NCBI GenBank assembly: GCA_009841235.1
Contig: VXMH01000033.1
Span: 1-64,000, forward strand
Length of the DNA stretch: 64,000 nt
Source of the DNA: Caldilineaceae bacterium SB0661_bin_32
GTDB taxonomy: Bacteria > Chloroflexota > Anaerolineae > Caldilineales > Caldilineaceae
Direction of reading: 5' to 3'
Shown: piece after piece, positions 37,152 through 45,527 of the stretch
Numbering within the stretch: position 1 is the first letter of the stretch
Layout: the number at the start of each line of letters is the position of its first letter
The notes under the pieces: generated by a model
Databases searched by the model: none
Told to the model about the DNA's origin: nothing
The model's input: only the letters and a program-made list of their open reading frames with translations
Made by a program: the position numbers and the translations under genes

Positions 37152-38165
37152 TCAAATCTGTCGCATCCTTTTGGCTGCGGCCTCCAGGTCGGCTTGCCAG
37201 TAACTCGGATTGAGCAGCTCGGGATCGTCGATGCGCAGCTGGCGCAGTTCATGGAGCATGTCGGGCGAGAGCGTCGTGCTTGCCGCCTCCAGATTTTCTT
37301 CGAGCTCTGCCTCGGTGCGCATGCCGACGAGCACCGAGCCGATGCGCGGTTCGGCCAGTGCAAAGGCGATGGCCGCCTTCGCCGGCGTGAGGCCGCGGCC
37401 GGTTGCGTGCCGAGGAACTCTAACGGCGTCGGCAACCAGCTGGCGGAATCGCCTTGAGCGTGCTTTCAAGGGTTCAAGCCAGTCGGGCAGGTAGTCGGCG
37501 CGTTCGGTCAAGACCCCTTGCAGCAGGACCGACCGCACCATTACGCCAACTTGCCTCCTTCTGGCCGTAGGAAGGACTTTGTTCGCCAGGCGCTGGTCGA
37601 AGACCGAATAGGTGACCTGAATCGCGTCGAACAGTTCCAGATCAAGCGCGGCGAGGGGTAGATCCGGGCCGTAAAATGAGCCGCCGCGCCAGAGAGTCAT
37701 ACCGCTTGCGCGTGCTTCAGAGAAGACCTGGGCTACGAGCTCGGCCTGGTCCAGCAGATCGGCGTCGACATTGTGGATCTGCCAGATGTCAACGTAGTCG
37801 GTTTGCAGGGAACGGAGACTGTTCTCAAGTCCGGACAGCATGGCCCGGCGCAGGGCTTCGCCGCGCAACGTCTTTCCACCGGCTTGCACTGTCGCCTTTG
37901 TTGCCAGCACGACCCTCTTGCGTCGGCCGCGAAGGGCACGGCCGAGGACCGCTTCGCTGTTCCCATACGCCTGGGCCGTGTCAATGAAATTGATGCCGGC
38001 GTCCAGCGCCGCGCCGACCAGGCGTTCGGCGGCGGACGACGAAGGGCGGCCGTACTGGCCGGGGACGGGGATTCCGTAATCCATCCCCAGTTCGACTGTG
38101 CCCAAGGCGATTGGTGAAACGGAAAGACCAGTTTGTCCAAGTGTGCGATAGTGACTTCGGTTCAT
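37152..38165 (-). CDS. Aldo/keto reductase
   Basis: A 337-residue NADPH-dependent reductase with a complete tetrad: Asp62 in FIDTAQAYGNS, Tyr67, Lys90 in VVLATKATV and His in DIWQIHNVD. A longer loop after the first strand (GIPVPGQYGRPSS) distinguishes it from the AKR at 36119. It is less similar to that gene than a recent duplicate would be. It lies 121 nt upstream of the next AKR and 49 nt downstream of the ferritin-like gene. Confidence 0.92.
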   Translation of the reverse strand: MNRSHYRTLGQTGLSVSPIALGTVELGMDYGIPVPGQYGRPSSSAAERLVGAALDAGINFIDTAQAYGNSEAVLGRALRGRRKRVVLATKATVQAGGKTLRGEALRRAMLSGLENSLRSLQTDYVDIWQIHNVDADLLDQAELVAQVFSEARASGMTLWRGGSFYGPDLPLAALDLELFDAIQVTYSVFDQRLANKVLPTARRRQVGVMVRSVLLQGVLTERADYLPDWLEPLKARSRRFRQLVADAVRVPRHATGRGLTPAKAAIAFALAEPRIGSVLVGMRTEAELEENLEAASTTLSPDMLHELRQLRIDDPELLNPSYWQADLEAAAKRMRQI

Positions 38166-38214
38166 TGGCAGATGCGCGCGGCTCGAGGCCGGTGGGTGGT
38201 ACAGGTTCTGTTAG

Positions 38215-39423
38215 CTACTCTTCGGTCAAGGGTAGCTCGTGGATAGGTAGCGCGCCCGACATGTACTCCCGTTCCCACAGGGCTACGGTCTCCTTGACGA
38301 ATTCGTCCACCGGTGTGTCGATCCCATGTTGGGTCATCAGCTGCGGCAGCCATTTGTGGCCGAAGGCGACGTGCTGCCGTTCGTCGGCCATGTCGTAGCT
38401 GACGAACTGGGCGGAAAGACGGTCGCCGGTTTCGGCGTAGGCGGCCATCTGCTCGTGGCGGTGGGGGAAGGCGTGCGTCTCGTTGCCCATCGTCAGGAGA
38501 CAGTATTGGGTGGCGGCGTCGTACTGGCTGCGCCAGGTGTAGATGCGCGTGTTCTGGGGGACCTTGGTATAGTCGCGTCCGTGCTGGGCCAGCCACTCGA
38601 TGCCCAGCTTGCAGTGCCGGGTCTCGTCGTAGCAGTGGCGGGCGCTGTCGTAGGTGAAGGCCCAGGGCATGTCGGGTGACAGGTGGATGATGAGCGCGAC
38701 GGTTTCGGCGGCGAGCATCTCCTGGCTGTAGCTTTCGAAGTCCCGCAGACGCTGGGTTGCATGATCGACGTCCGTTATCCGTTTGCCGGCGTCGCGATTG
38801 ACCAGACTGAAGCGGCTGTCGCGGGCGGCGTCGCGGGGGCATTCGAAGGCCGTGCGGCATGCGGCCGGCGCCGGTCTTTCTTGCCGGTCTTCGCGGCCGG
38901 AGACTCCCCCGGCTGCGGCAAGCAGGTCGGCGATGTAGGTTTCCCATTCGTCTGGCGCATGGTCTGCCAGTGCCTCTTCTGCCCAGGTGAGTTGCAGCTC
39001 TTCATCAATCAGGATGTGTTTGAAGGCGTAGAGGGTCGGCGCGTCGGGATTGGCGAAGGTCTGATCGCAGTGCCAGCGGTAAGTTTCAACCAAGGCCGGT
39101 TTGATCACGCGAAAGAGGCCGGCCAGGAGGGCGGCTTCGTTGGGCGCATGAAGGGCTTCGGCCATCAGGTGTTCGAGCGCGTCGTCGCCTGGCGGGCGGA
39201 AGGCGGGCGTCTGGATCTCGCGCAGGCGCTGGTAGAGATGCTGAACGTGCTGGGCATCTTCCCAGAGCAGGCGGCCCATTGCCAGTTTCCAGTCCATGTT
39301 GGCGGTGCCGGGCAGCCAGGCGGCCAGTATGCGCAGGGTCTCGTATTCGATGAAGCGGTAGCGGTTTAGCAGTTGCTTGTTGTGAGCGAAGTCGATCTGC
39401 TCCGGCGGGGACAGTACCTGCAT
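38215..39423 (-). CDS. Ferritin-like di-metal protein, duplicated half-domains (DUF455-like)
   Basis: A 402-residue helical protein. The first half carries YETLRIL (E28) and WEDAQH (E55/H59). The second half carries AAETVALII (E239), YDETRH (E266/H269) and ADERQH (E347/H350), which are the ExxH motifs of a di-iron or di-manganese four-helix site. A charged linker of about 35 residues (175-210) joins the two. DUF455 proteins are described as ferritin-like but have no settled function. It is followed by an amidohydrolase only 11 nt upstream in the transcript, so the two are probably coupled. Confidence 0.75.
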   Translation of the reverse strand: MQVLSPPEQIDFAHNKQLLNRYRFIEYETLRILAAWLPGTANMDWKLAMGRLLWEDAQHVQHLYQRLREIQTPAFRPPGDDALEHLMAEALHAPNEAALLAGLFRVIKPALVETYRWHCDQTFANPDAPTLYAFKHILIDEELQLTWAEEALADHAPDEWETYIADLLAAAGGVSGREDRQERPAPAACRTAFECPRDAARDSRFSLVNRDAGKRITDVDHATQRLRDFESYSQEMLAAETVALIIHLSPDMPWAFTYDSARHCYDETRHCKLGIEWLAQHGRDYTKVPQNTRIYTWRSQYDAATQYCLLTMGNETHAFPHRHEQMAAYAETGDRLSAQFVSYDMADERQHVAFGHKWLPQLMTQHGIDTPVDEFVKETVALWEREYMSGALPIHELPLTEE

Positions 39424-39434
39424 TATCCTCCTCC

Positions 39435-40493
39435 TTACTCGATTTCCAGGAGCGCGGCGGCGTTGCCGTAAAAGATGTCCTCGACCTGGCGCTCGCTCAG
39501 CTTCAGCCGGTCGCAGGCGAGGCGGAGGCTGCGCAGCGATTCGAGGCCGATGAGGACAGGCTGCAAGGAGATGTGCTTCTCGTCCAGGTCCATTTCATCG
39601 GCGTAGAGCCAGTGGAAGGAGTCGCCGATGGCAACGCAGCGGCCGCGCGTGTGGCTGACGTGGAAGTCGGTGCCGTACATCAGCTTCTCATGGCCCATCG
39701 TCTCTACAATTGCCTCGAACGCGCCGGCCTCGGTCACCGCCGACGTGTCGAACCAGACGTTGTCCAGGCCGCGCAGGCTTTCGATGCCCTCGATGGTATG
39801 CCAGGGGTTGAAGCCGCGGGCGGCGTGGGCGAGGATCAGCCGCATGTTGGGATAGGACTCGCAGTAGCGCCGGATGGTGACCTGGTTGACCGGGTCGGCG
39901 AGGGCGCGATCGCGTACCATGTGCAGCGTGATGGTCAGCCCCAGCGTGTTGGCCGCGGCGACGTGCTCCTCGGGCAGATAGGCCTCAATGGGCGCGGTCC
40001 AGGTCGGATCGGCGGCGGTGTAGGCGCCGGCGCCGGATTCGGGCGTGCCCAGGAGCGGATTCAGCGGGGCCATGGTGTGGTAGCATTTCAGGCCGGTCAT
40101 GCCCAGGCGGCGGACTTCGTCCAGGATGGTCTCGGCGTCCATATCGGGCGAGATGATCAGCTGGCCGCGCGATTTGGCTGCCAGGGGCGAATCGCCTTGT
40201 ATTTCTGCGGCGATGAATTCATTGTTGGCCTGGCGGTCGCCGAGAAAGACGAGTCCAAAGAAGAGGCCGCCCACGACGCGTCCTCCCGGATGCAGCCACT
40301 CCGAGTACCGTTCAAACTCGGCGAGGCCCAGGCGGGGCGGCGTCGTTGCCAGCCCGGCGGGTGGGCCACCGTCCGGATAGTGCTCGTGGCAAAAGAGATG
40401 CGCGTGGGCATCGATGATGCGGTCAGGCAGGAAGGGGAGGATCTCCCTATGGAGAAATTGCCGATCTTCCTCTTTGAACTCGTGCGAAAACAT
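39435..40493 (-). CDS. Amidohydrolase-family (amidohydro_2-type) TIM-barrel protein
   Basis: A 352-residue metal-dependent hydrolase or decarboxylase. The metal motif is IDAHAHLF (H30 and H32). Later landmarks are GLKCYHTMAPLNPLLG, a His in ILAHAARGFNPWH, and MYGTDFHVSH, where the family's final Asp sits. Members hydrolyse lactones or decarboxylate aromatic or sugar acids. It lies 11 nt from the ferritin-like gene, so both are likely to be translated from one message. The substrate is unknown. Confidence 0.82.
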   Translation of the reverse strand: MFSHEFKEEDRQFLHREILPFLPDRIIDAHAHLFCHEHYPDGGPPAGLATTPPRLGLAEFERYSEWLHPGGRVVGGLFFGLVFLGDRQANNEFIAAEIQGDSPLAAKSRGQLIISPDMDAETILDEVRRLGMTGLKCYHTMAPLNPLLGTPESGAGAYTAADPTWTAPIEAYLPEEHVAAANTLGLTITLHMVRDRALADPVNQVTIRRYCESYPNMRLILAHAARGFNPWHTIEGIESLRGLDNVWFDTSAVTEAGAFEAIVETMGHEKLMYGTDFHVSHTRGRCVAIGDSFHWLYADEMDLDEKHISLQPVLIGLESLRSLRLACDRLKLSERQVEDIFYGNAAALLEIE

Positions 40494-40548
40494 GGCAGGT
40501 ATCCTGTGGCCTATTTCCTGTACAGGTCATCCCACTGGAGGCATGAAC

Positions 40549-41901
40549 TTATCGGACCTGGCGGCGGAACGGCTCCTTCTTGAGGTTGACGGTGAGCAGG
40601 TCGTCGAGATTGCCGTGCTCCAAACCGGCGCGAACGACCTGGAGGGCCTCAGCTGCCGCTTCACCGGTCAGGCGGATATCGTCATCGGTGTGGGCAAGCG
40701 TAGCCTTGAAGCTCATATAGGAATGCACCCCGCGTTTGGCCATCTCCTGGATGAAAAGAGTAGAGACCTTGCGGGGATCGACGTCGTCAGGCGTATTGAG
40801 GGTCACGGTCGGACCGGTATGCAGGCCGGTGCAGGCGCCGTCCAACCCCGATTCCTCTATAGCTTTATTCAGTGCAGTGCGCAGGTTCTCGCCAATCTCC
40901 TTGAAACGCCGGGGGGACTCGCGGCGCTTCAGCTCGCGAATCGTTGCGAGCGAGGCGGCCAGCCCGATGTTGTCGCTCCAGTACGAGCTGGAGATGAACA
41001 TGTGCCTGGCCGGTCCCATTACCTCTCGCGAGCCGACCACTGCGCCCATGGGGTAGCCATTGGACATCGACTTGGCGACTACTGTCATGTCGGGTGTTAC
41101 GCCGACGGCCTCCTGCACGCCGCCGACGGCGATGCGCCAGCCGCAGGAGACTTCGTCAAAGATGAGGACAACGTCATGGTCGGCAGCCAGCTGCTTTACC
41201 GCTTCCAGGTAACCAGGGGGCGGCAGCTCCGAGCGGGCCGGCTCCATCATGATGGCGGCGACCTCGCCGGCATGTTCTTCAAGCAGCGCGGCCAGCATCT
41301 CCAGGTCGCCGTAGATAAAGGGGACGACGGTGCCTTCGAGGGCCTTGGGCACGCCGATCGGCTCGATGCCGGCGAAGGGGTATTCCCCGCTCTCGGGATC
41401 GACGCCGAAGTTGGCGGCCTGGTACCAGTCGTGCCAGCCATGATAGCCGCAGAAAAGGATCTTGTCCTTGCCGGTGGTGCCGCGGGCGATGCGCACGGCC
41501 ATGGCGCAGGCATCGCCGCCGCCCTTGCAGTAGCGCACCATTTGCGAACTGGGAATCGTGTCGTTGAGCTCCTCGGCCAGCTCGATCTCGAGCGGGCTGT
41601 TGGCGGAGAAGAGGCTGCTGCGGTCGATCTGCTCCTTTACGGCCGCGTCAACGACTTCATCGGCGTGCCCCAGGATGATGGCGCCGACCGCGTTCATCCA
41701 GTCGATGTACTCATTTTCGTCGACGTCGATGAAGCGGGAGCCCTTGGCGCGCTGGGCGTATATGGGGCTGGCGCCGTGCGCGAACTGGTCGGCGCGGCGG
41801 CTGATCAGCTGCGTCCAGCCGGGGATCAGTTCGCCGGCCTGCTCGTAGAGGTCAAGCGATCGGGAGACGTCATGTTGGGCCGCATTTGGGAACGAGGTCA
41901 T
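40549..41901 (-). CDS. Class-III aminotransferase (glutamate-1-semialdehyde-aminomutase-like)
   Basis: A 450-residue PLP enzyme. The PLP Asp is in IFDEV (D249), the Schiff-base Lys in VVAKSMSNGYP (K277), and YHGWHDW (153-159) again marks the GSA-type group. The cofactor loop is CKGGGDACAMAVRIAR, in place of the common SGTEA version. It is not closely similar to the aminotransferase at 15987 outside these motifs. Its place in a sugar operon points to amino-sugar or aminocyclitol metabolism and not to haem synthesis. Confidence 0.88.
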   Translation of the reverse strand: MTSFPNAAQHDVSRSLDLYEQAGELIPGWTQLISRRADQFAHGASPIYAQRAKGSRFIDVDENEYIDWMNAVGAIILGHADEVVDAAVKEQIDRSSLFSANSPLEIELAEELNDTIPSSQMVRYCKGGGDACAMAVRIARGTTGKDKILFCGYHGWHDWYQAANFGVDPESGEYPFAGIEPIGVPKALEGTVVPFIYGDLEMLAALLEEHAGEVAAIMMEPARSELPPPGYLEAVKQLAADHDVVLIFDEVSCGWRIAVGGVQEAVGVTPDMTVVAKSMSNGYPMGAVVGSREVMGPARHMFISSSYWSDNIGLAASLATIRELKRRESPRRFKEIGENLRTALNKAIEESGLDGACTGLHTGPTVTLNTPDDVDPRKVSTLFIQEMAKRGVHSYMSFKATLAHTDDDIRLTGEAAAEALQVVRAGLEHGNLDDLLTVNLKKEPFRRQVR

Positions 41902-41957
41902 TTTGGCCTCCGCTTTTCATGTGAGTAGATGCTGTACCGGCGACTCGAGGACAGGTC

Positions 41958-42989
41958 TTACTCCTGCCAGTTGAAGATTACGCCCAGCATGTTTTTCTCG
42001 CGATGGTAGGCCATCTCGTAGGCTTCAACCATCTCGCTGTAGTGAAAACGGTGCGTGATCAGTCGGCTCGGTTCCAGTAGCCCATCGGCCATGAGGGAAA
42101 CGACGTGGTCGGCGATGTTGTCCCAGGCGTAACGGTCGGCTGTGTTGTAGGGGTCCGACCCGCCGTCGGGATAGAGATATCCTGCCCGCTGGGAAACGGC
42201 GATCAACGATGTTCCTTTGTTATAGAAAAGCTCCATGGCGAGCGGGTTGAAGTCCAGCGGCGGTTCGCCGCGGCCGAGCAGACTGACGACGGAGACGCGG
42301 CCGCCGGGACGGACGATCTCCATTGAGGTGCGGAAGGCGGGCCAAGGATTGGCTGTGAGAATGACGAGATCGATACCCTGGCCGCGGGTGAATTCGTCGA
42401 GTTTCTCGTCAAGCTGCGGATCATTGTAGAGGAAGTTGGCGTGCGCGCCCATTCGCTCCGACATTTCGATGCGGACGGGGCTGTTGGCGATGCCGACGAC
42501 GCGACCGCCGAAGAGCGGGCCGAGAGCGATGGCGCCCAGGCCCAGGACGCCTACTCCGACTACTGCCACATTTTCACCGGGCCGGAACTGGGCCTTGTGG
42601 TAGCAGTGGGCGCTGAGAGCATAGAGATGGGCATAGACGGCATCCTCGTCGGCGACGCCTTCGGGTATGGCGACCAGGCTCTCCGACTCGGACATTATGT
42701 ATTCGGACTGGTGGGGGGCGCGGGTGACGACGCGATCGCCGACTTTCACGCGGGTGACCTTACTGCCGGCGGCCTGCACGATGCCCAAGTTGCTGTCGCC
42801 GACCCAGCGCGGGTATCCGGGGGCGCCGGGGACCTGGTCTGCGCCTTCGTAGTTGCCGCGGTCGGTACCGATTTTGAGGGCGGAGATACGGGTCTTCACC
42901 CAGATCTCGTCGTCGGCGAGCTGGCTGGCGTCCAGATCCTGCTCTTCGATACGCAGATCACGCGGGCCATGCAGGATAGCTATTTTCAT
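41958..42989 (-). CDS. Medium-chain dehydrogenase/reductase without the catalytic zinc ligands
   Basis: A 343-residue MDR-fold protein with the Rossmann motif VVGVGVLGLGAIAL near 140-155. The catalytic-zinc site is broken: IGTD (40-43) replaces CGTD, and VGDSNLG (63-69) replaces the GHE motif. The structural-zinc four-cysteine loop is also absent. Such MDRs use other residues for catalysis, as in quinone reductase-like or threonine-dehydrogenase-unlike members. It lies 48 nt from the aldolase gene and 56 nt from the aminotransferase gene. Confidence 0.85.
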   Translation of the reverse strand: MKIAILHGPRDLRIEEQDLDASQLADDEIWVKTRISALKIGTDRGNYEGADQVPGAPGYPRWVGDSNLGIVQAAGSKVTRVKVGDRVVTRAPHQSEYIMSESESLVAIPEGVADEDAVYAHLYALSAHCYHKAQFRPGENVAVVGVGVLGLGAIALGPLFGGRVVGIANSPVRIEMSERMGAHANFLYNDPQLDEKLDEFTRGQGIDLVILTANPWPAFRTSMEIVRPGGRVSVVSLLGRGEPPLDFNPLAMELFYNKGTSLIAVSQRAGYLYPDGGSDPYNTADRYAWDNIADHVVSLMADGLLEPSRLITHRFHYSEMVEAYEMAYHREKNMLGVIFNWQE

Positions 42990-43037
42990 GCTCGGTTGCC
43001 TTTCACGAATGTCATCGGGAGCGCTTGGAGGGATAGC

Positions 43038-43817
43038 TCACGCGCCGGGCACGCCGTCCAAGTCTTCACTACAATCTTTCAGCACGTTCATCAGGCTGAA
43101 GTCCCCGCCCCAGGGGACCATCTGCGCGCCTTGATCGCGGAAACGCTTGATTTCGTCAACAGAGGCGGCGGTGATGCCCCAGATCTTGCCATGCTTTGCG
43201 GCCGCGGCGGCGACGGTATCAATGGCTTTTTCCATTGACATTTGACCATCACCCTGCGTTGCGATGCGGAGCGAAAGATCGGCGGGACCGATGAACAGGC
43301 CGTCGATACCATCGATGGAGGCGATCTCTTCGGCGTTGGCCACTGCCTGGAGGGTTTCGACCTGTGTGATGAGGAAGGTCTCCCGGTTGGCGTCGGCGTT
43401 GTAGTTGCTCTGAGGGTCCCAAGCCTCGATACCAAAATCAGCGTCAAGGCCGGCTCCGTCCATGCCTCGGTTGCCCAAGGGGGGAAACCTGACGGCCTGG
43501 ACCACGTCGGATGCTGTCTGAGGGTCGGAGATCAGGGGCATGAGGAAGCCGCTGGCGCCGTCCTCCAGGTACCGGTACAGTTTGGTTCTCTCCAGGGTGG
43601 GGGGCCGGACCATGCAGTCGATGTCGTTATGATAGCACATCATGATGATGGCCTGTACTTCGCGGGCGTCCATTGGGCGGTGTTCAAGGTCAAACCAGAT
43701 GCCGTCAAACTTGTAGTGGGCAGCGTAACGGATGTAGAAGGGCAGGTAGTGGCCGAGGCCGCAGACGCGGGCGAAGCCGTCATTGCGGAACTTCTGAAGC
43801 ATCTTGCTCTTGCGCAT
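43038..43817 (-). CDS. HpcH/HpaI-type aldolase
   Basis: A 259-residue class II (metal-dependent) aldolase related to 2-keto-3-deoxy acid aldolases. Landmarks are WFDLEHRPMD with the metal-site region, GASGFLMPLI, RFPPLGNRG and GLFIGPADLS. ATG 43817 follows AAAGGAATCGAC, so the start is clear; upstream in-frame codons would add a tail with no family match. Such enzymes split 2-keto-3-deoxy sugar acids into pyruvate and an aldehyde, which would fit a sugar-acid or ulosonate pathway with the neighbouring dehydrogenases. Confidence 0.88.
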   Translation of the reverse strand: MRKSKMLQKFRNDGFARVCGLGHYLPFYIRYAAHYKFDGIWFDLEHRPMDAREVQAIIMMCYHNDIDCMVRPPTLERTKLYRYLEDGASGFLMPLISDPQTASDVVQAVRFPPLGNRGMDGAGLDADFGIEAWDPQSNYNADANRETFLITQVETLQAVANAEEIASIDGIDGLFIGPADLSLRIATQGDGQMSMEKAIDTVAAAAAKHGKIWGITAASVDEIKRFRDQGAQMVPWGGDFSLMNVLKDCSEDLDGVPGA

Positions 43818-43884
43818 GTCGATTCCTTTGTGTGACAGCATGAATTGCGCCGCCGGATACGACGCAGATTGAAAGCAGGCCGGG

Positions 43885-45057
43885 TCAGACGAGACCGGGG
43901 TCGATTCTGGTCCAGTGTATGTCCATAGCTTCGTCAGAACCTGCATAATATACGACGAGAACGGTCCCGTCGGCCAGAGTCTCGGCATAGGGAAGGCCGA
44001 AGGTCCACAGGCTCATCTCGCTGAGCAGTTCGCTCGTGCTGTCGGTCTGGTCGCCGGGGTCCTGTTCCTGGCTGTAGATGACGACCTCGGATGCCGGATC
44101 AAAGGGGGCGTCGATCGCGGGGGCAAGCCGGGCGCGGATCGAGCGGCTGCCGAACCTGTCCACGTAGGGCAGGAGGACGCGGCCGTCGGCCAGCATGGCC
44201 GGGCGCGCGGCCTGGTCGGCGAAACCGAGGTCTTCGGCGTCGGTCCAGGTGCGGCCGCTGTCGGTGCTGATGCGGCGGTGGATGTTCAGGTAGCGGGCCG
44301 TTTCTGTGTCGTAGGTCCAGGAGAAGGTAGCGACGCGTCCGTCGGGGGCGACGCCGCAGCGCAGGTCCCAGTTGAAGATACGGCCGCCGCGGTCCTCGCC
44401 GGCTACGACCGGTTCTGCCCAGCCCGGGTCTACGGCCAGCTTGCCTGCGGGGCCCGGGCTTGAGGACGACGCTTGGTAATCATGGCGGTGCATGAAGACG
44501 ACCTTCTGCATCCAGGGTGAGGCGTCTTCGTAGTGTTTGTTTGTCTCGATGCTCAACGCCAGCGAGCCGTCGGCAAGCTGGAGGACGGGCGCGGTGAGGC
44601 TGGGGGGTCCGATCTCTTCAGGCATGGGAACGAGCCGCCAGGGAGACCAGCTTTCGCCGCCGTCGTTCGAGTCGGCCAGGAGGACCTGCATGGGCAGGCA
44701 GCCTTCGGTCTCCTCATTGAAGAGGCCGCCGCCGGGCCAGGTCGTGCGGTCGATCCACATGGTCGCGCCCAGCAGATGACCGGGAGAGAGCTCAGTCAGA
44801 TAGCAGACACGCAGGGAGCCGTGGAGGCCGTCCAGGGTCGGGTTTCCGAAGGGCTTCCAGGGTTCGCTCCAGGTGCGACCGCCGTCGGTCGAGCGGACGA
44901 ATTCGACGGTTTCGTCGTCGGCATCCTTAGTCGTTCCGGTACGGTAGGTCGCCAAAAAGATACCGCTGTCGAGGGAGATGATGGTGGGAAAGGTGAGGAT
45001 AGCGCGGGATGTACCGGGCTGGCCGCGGCTGAGAGTACCGCTGTCGGTGATCTGCAT
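43885..45057 (-). CDS. Exo-alpha-sialidase-like BNR-repeat protein
   Basis: A 390-residue six-bladed propeller protein with three Asp boxes: STDGGRTW (56-63), SNDGGESW (130-137) and STDSGRTW (264-271). It has no clear signal peptide, so it may act inside the cell. It is the first gene of the minus-strand operon. True sialidases need an Arg triad, Tyr/Glu and Asp; I cannot assign them all, so it may act on other sugars, including sulfated or ulosonic ones. A related gene at 51712-52286 is broken. Confidence 0.8.
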   Translation of the reverse strand: MQITDSGTLSRGQPGTSRAILTFPTIISLDSGIFLATYRTGTTKDADDETVEFVRSTDGGRTWSEPWKPFGNPTLDGLHGSLRVCYLTELSPGHLLGATMWIDRTTWPGGGLFNEETEGCLPMQVLLADSNDGGESWSPWRLVPMPEEIGPPSLTAPVLQLADGSLALSIETNKHYEDASPWMQKVVFMHRHDYQASSSSPGPAGKLAVDPGWAEPVVAGEDRGGRIFNWDLRCGVAPDGRVATFSWTYDTETARYLNIHRRISTDSGRTWTDAEDLGFADQAARPAMLADGRVLLPYVDRFGSRSIRARLAPAIDAPFDPASEVVIYSQEQDPGDQTDSTSELLSEMSLWTFGLPYAETLADGTVLVVYYAGSDEAMDIHWTRIDPGLV

Positions 45058-45527
45058 TATGTATTTCGCTCTTGGTTCGTTTGCGGATGGAACAGCGGCG
45101 TTTCCGCGCCCACTGGAAATCGTGGTGGATCGAATAGGGGTATCCTACACCAGTTTTGCGCGCAATGCACAACGCCAATTACCTTCTTGAGGGACAGCCG
45201 GCTTTCCCTCCTCAGGCGAAATCTGCTTTTTTCACGACTCGGTCTTTATGTTGGTCAGTTGGCACATCTGTTTTGGTTTTACCTAAGTGATCGCGCGCGT
45301 CGTCGAAATTGGCGTTTTGACATGGGACTAATGTGATGCTATAGTGCCGCCCAATCACATCGCCAAGCCACTTGTCCCAGACCGTTTTGCCATTACTTAA
45401 CACAGTACATAGCCCCTGTTACGCATTGGGTTTGGAGTCGGCCTGTACCCCACTGGTACAGTTCGTTAGCATTTGAAGCAATCCTACCTTTTTCTCATAA
45501 ACCAGCACATTCAAGGAGGAGACGTTG
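45058..45527 (+). other. Divergent intergenic region with a promoter
   Basis: 470 nt between the minus-strand operon and the plus-strand peptide importer. It contains the strong promoter at 45317-45345 and a moderate inverted repeat GAGGGA/TCCCTC at 45189-45210 enclosing AGCCGGCT. I see no coding sequence. AAGGAGGA (45513-45520) is the ribosome-binding site of the importer's first gene. The promoter of the minus-strand operon should lie in the first 100 nt but is not clear. Confidence 0.55.
45317..45345 (+). promoter_or_regulatory. Strong sigma-70-type promoter of the Dpp operon
   Basis: TTGACA (45317-45322), a 17-nt spacer and TATAGT (45340-45345). The -35 is perfect, the spacing is ideal and the -10 matches 5 of 6. 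The expected transcription start is near 45352, leaving a leader of about 175 nt before the binding-protein gene. This is the best promoter seen in the window. Confidence 0.8.

Noticed and set aside
40414-41928. 504-residue open frame on the plus strand
   Set aside because: It lies antisense to the minus-strand aminotransferase (40549-41901), and its translation has no family motifs. It is a codon-bias shadow in GC-rich DNA.
45189-45210. GAGGGA/TCCCTC inverted repeat with an AGCCGGCT core
   Set aside because: Could be an operator or weak terminator, but the 6-bp arms are short and no T-run or promoter overlap supports a role.
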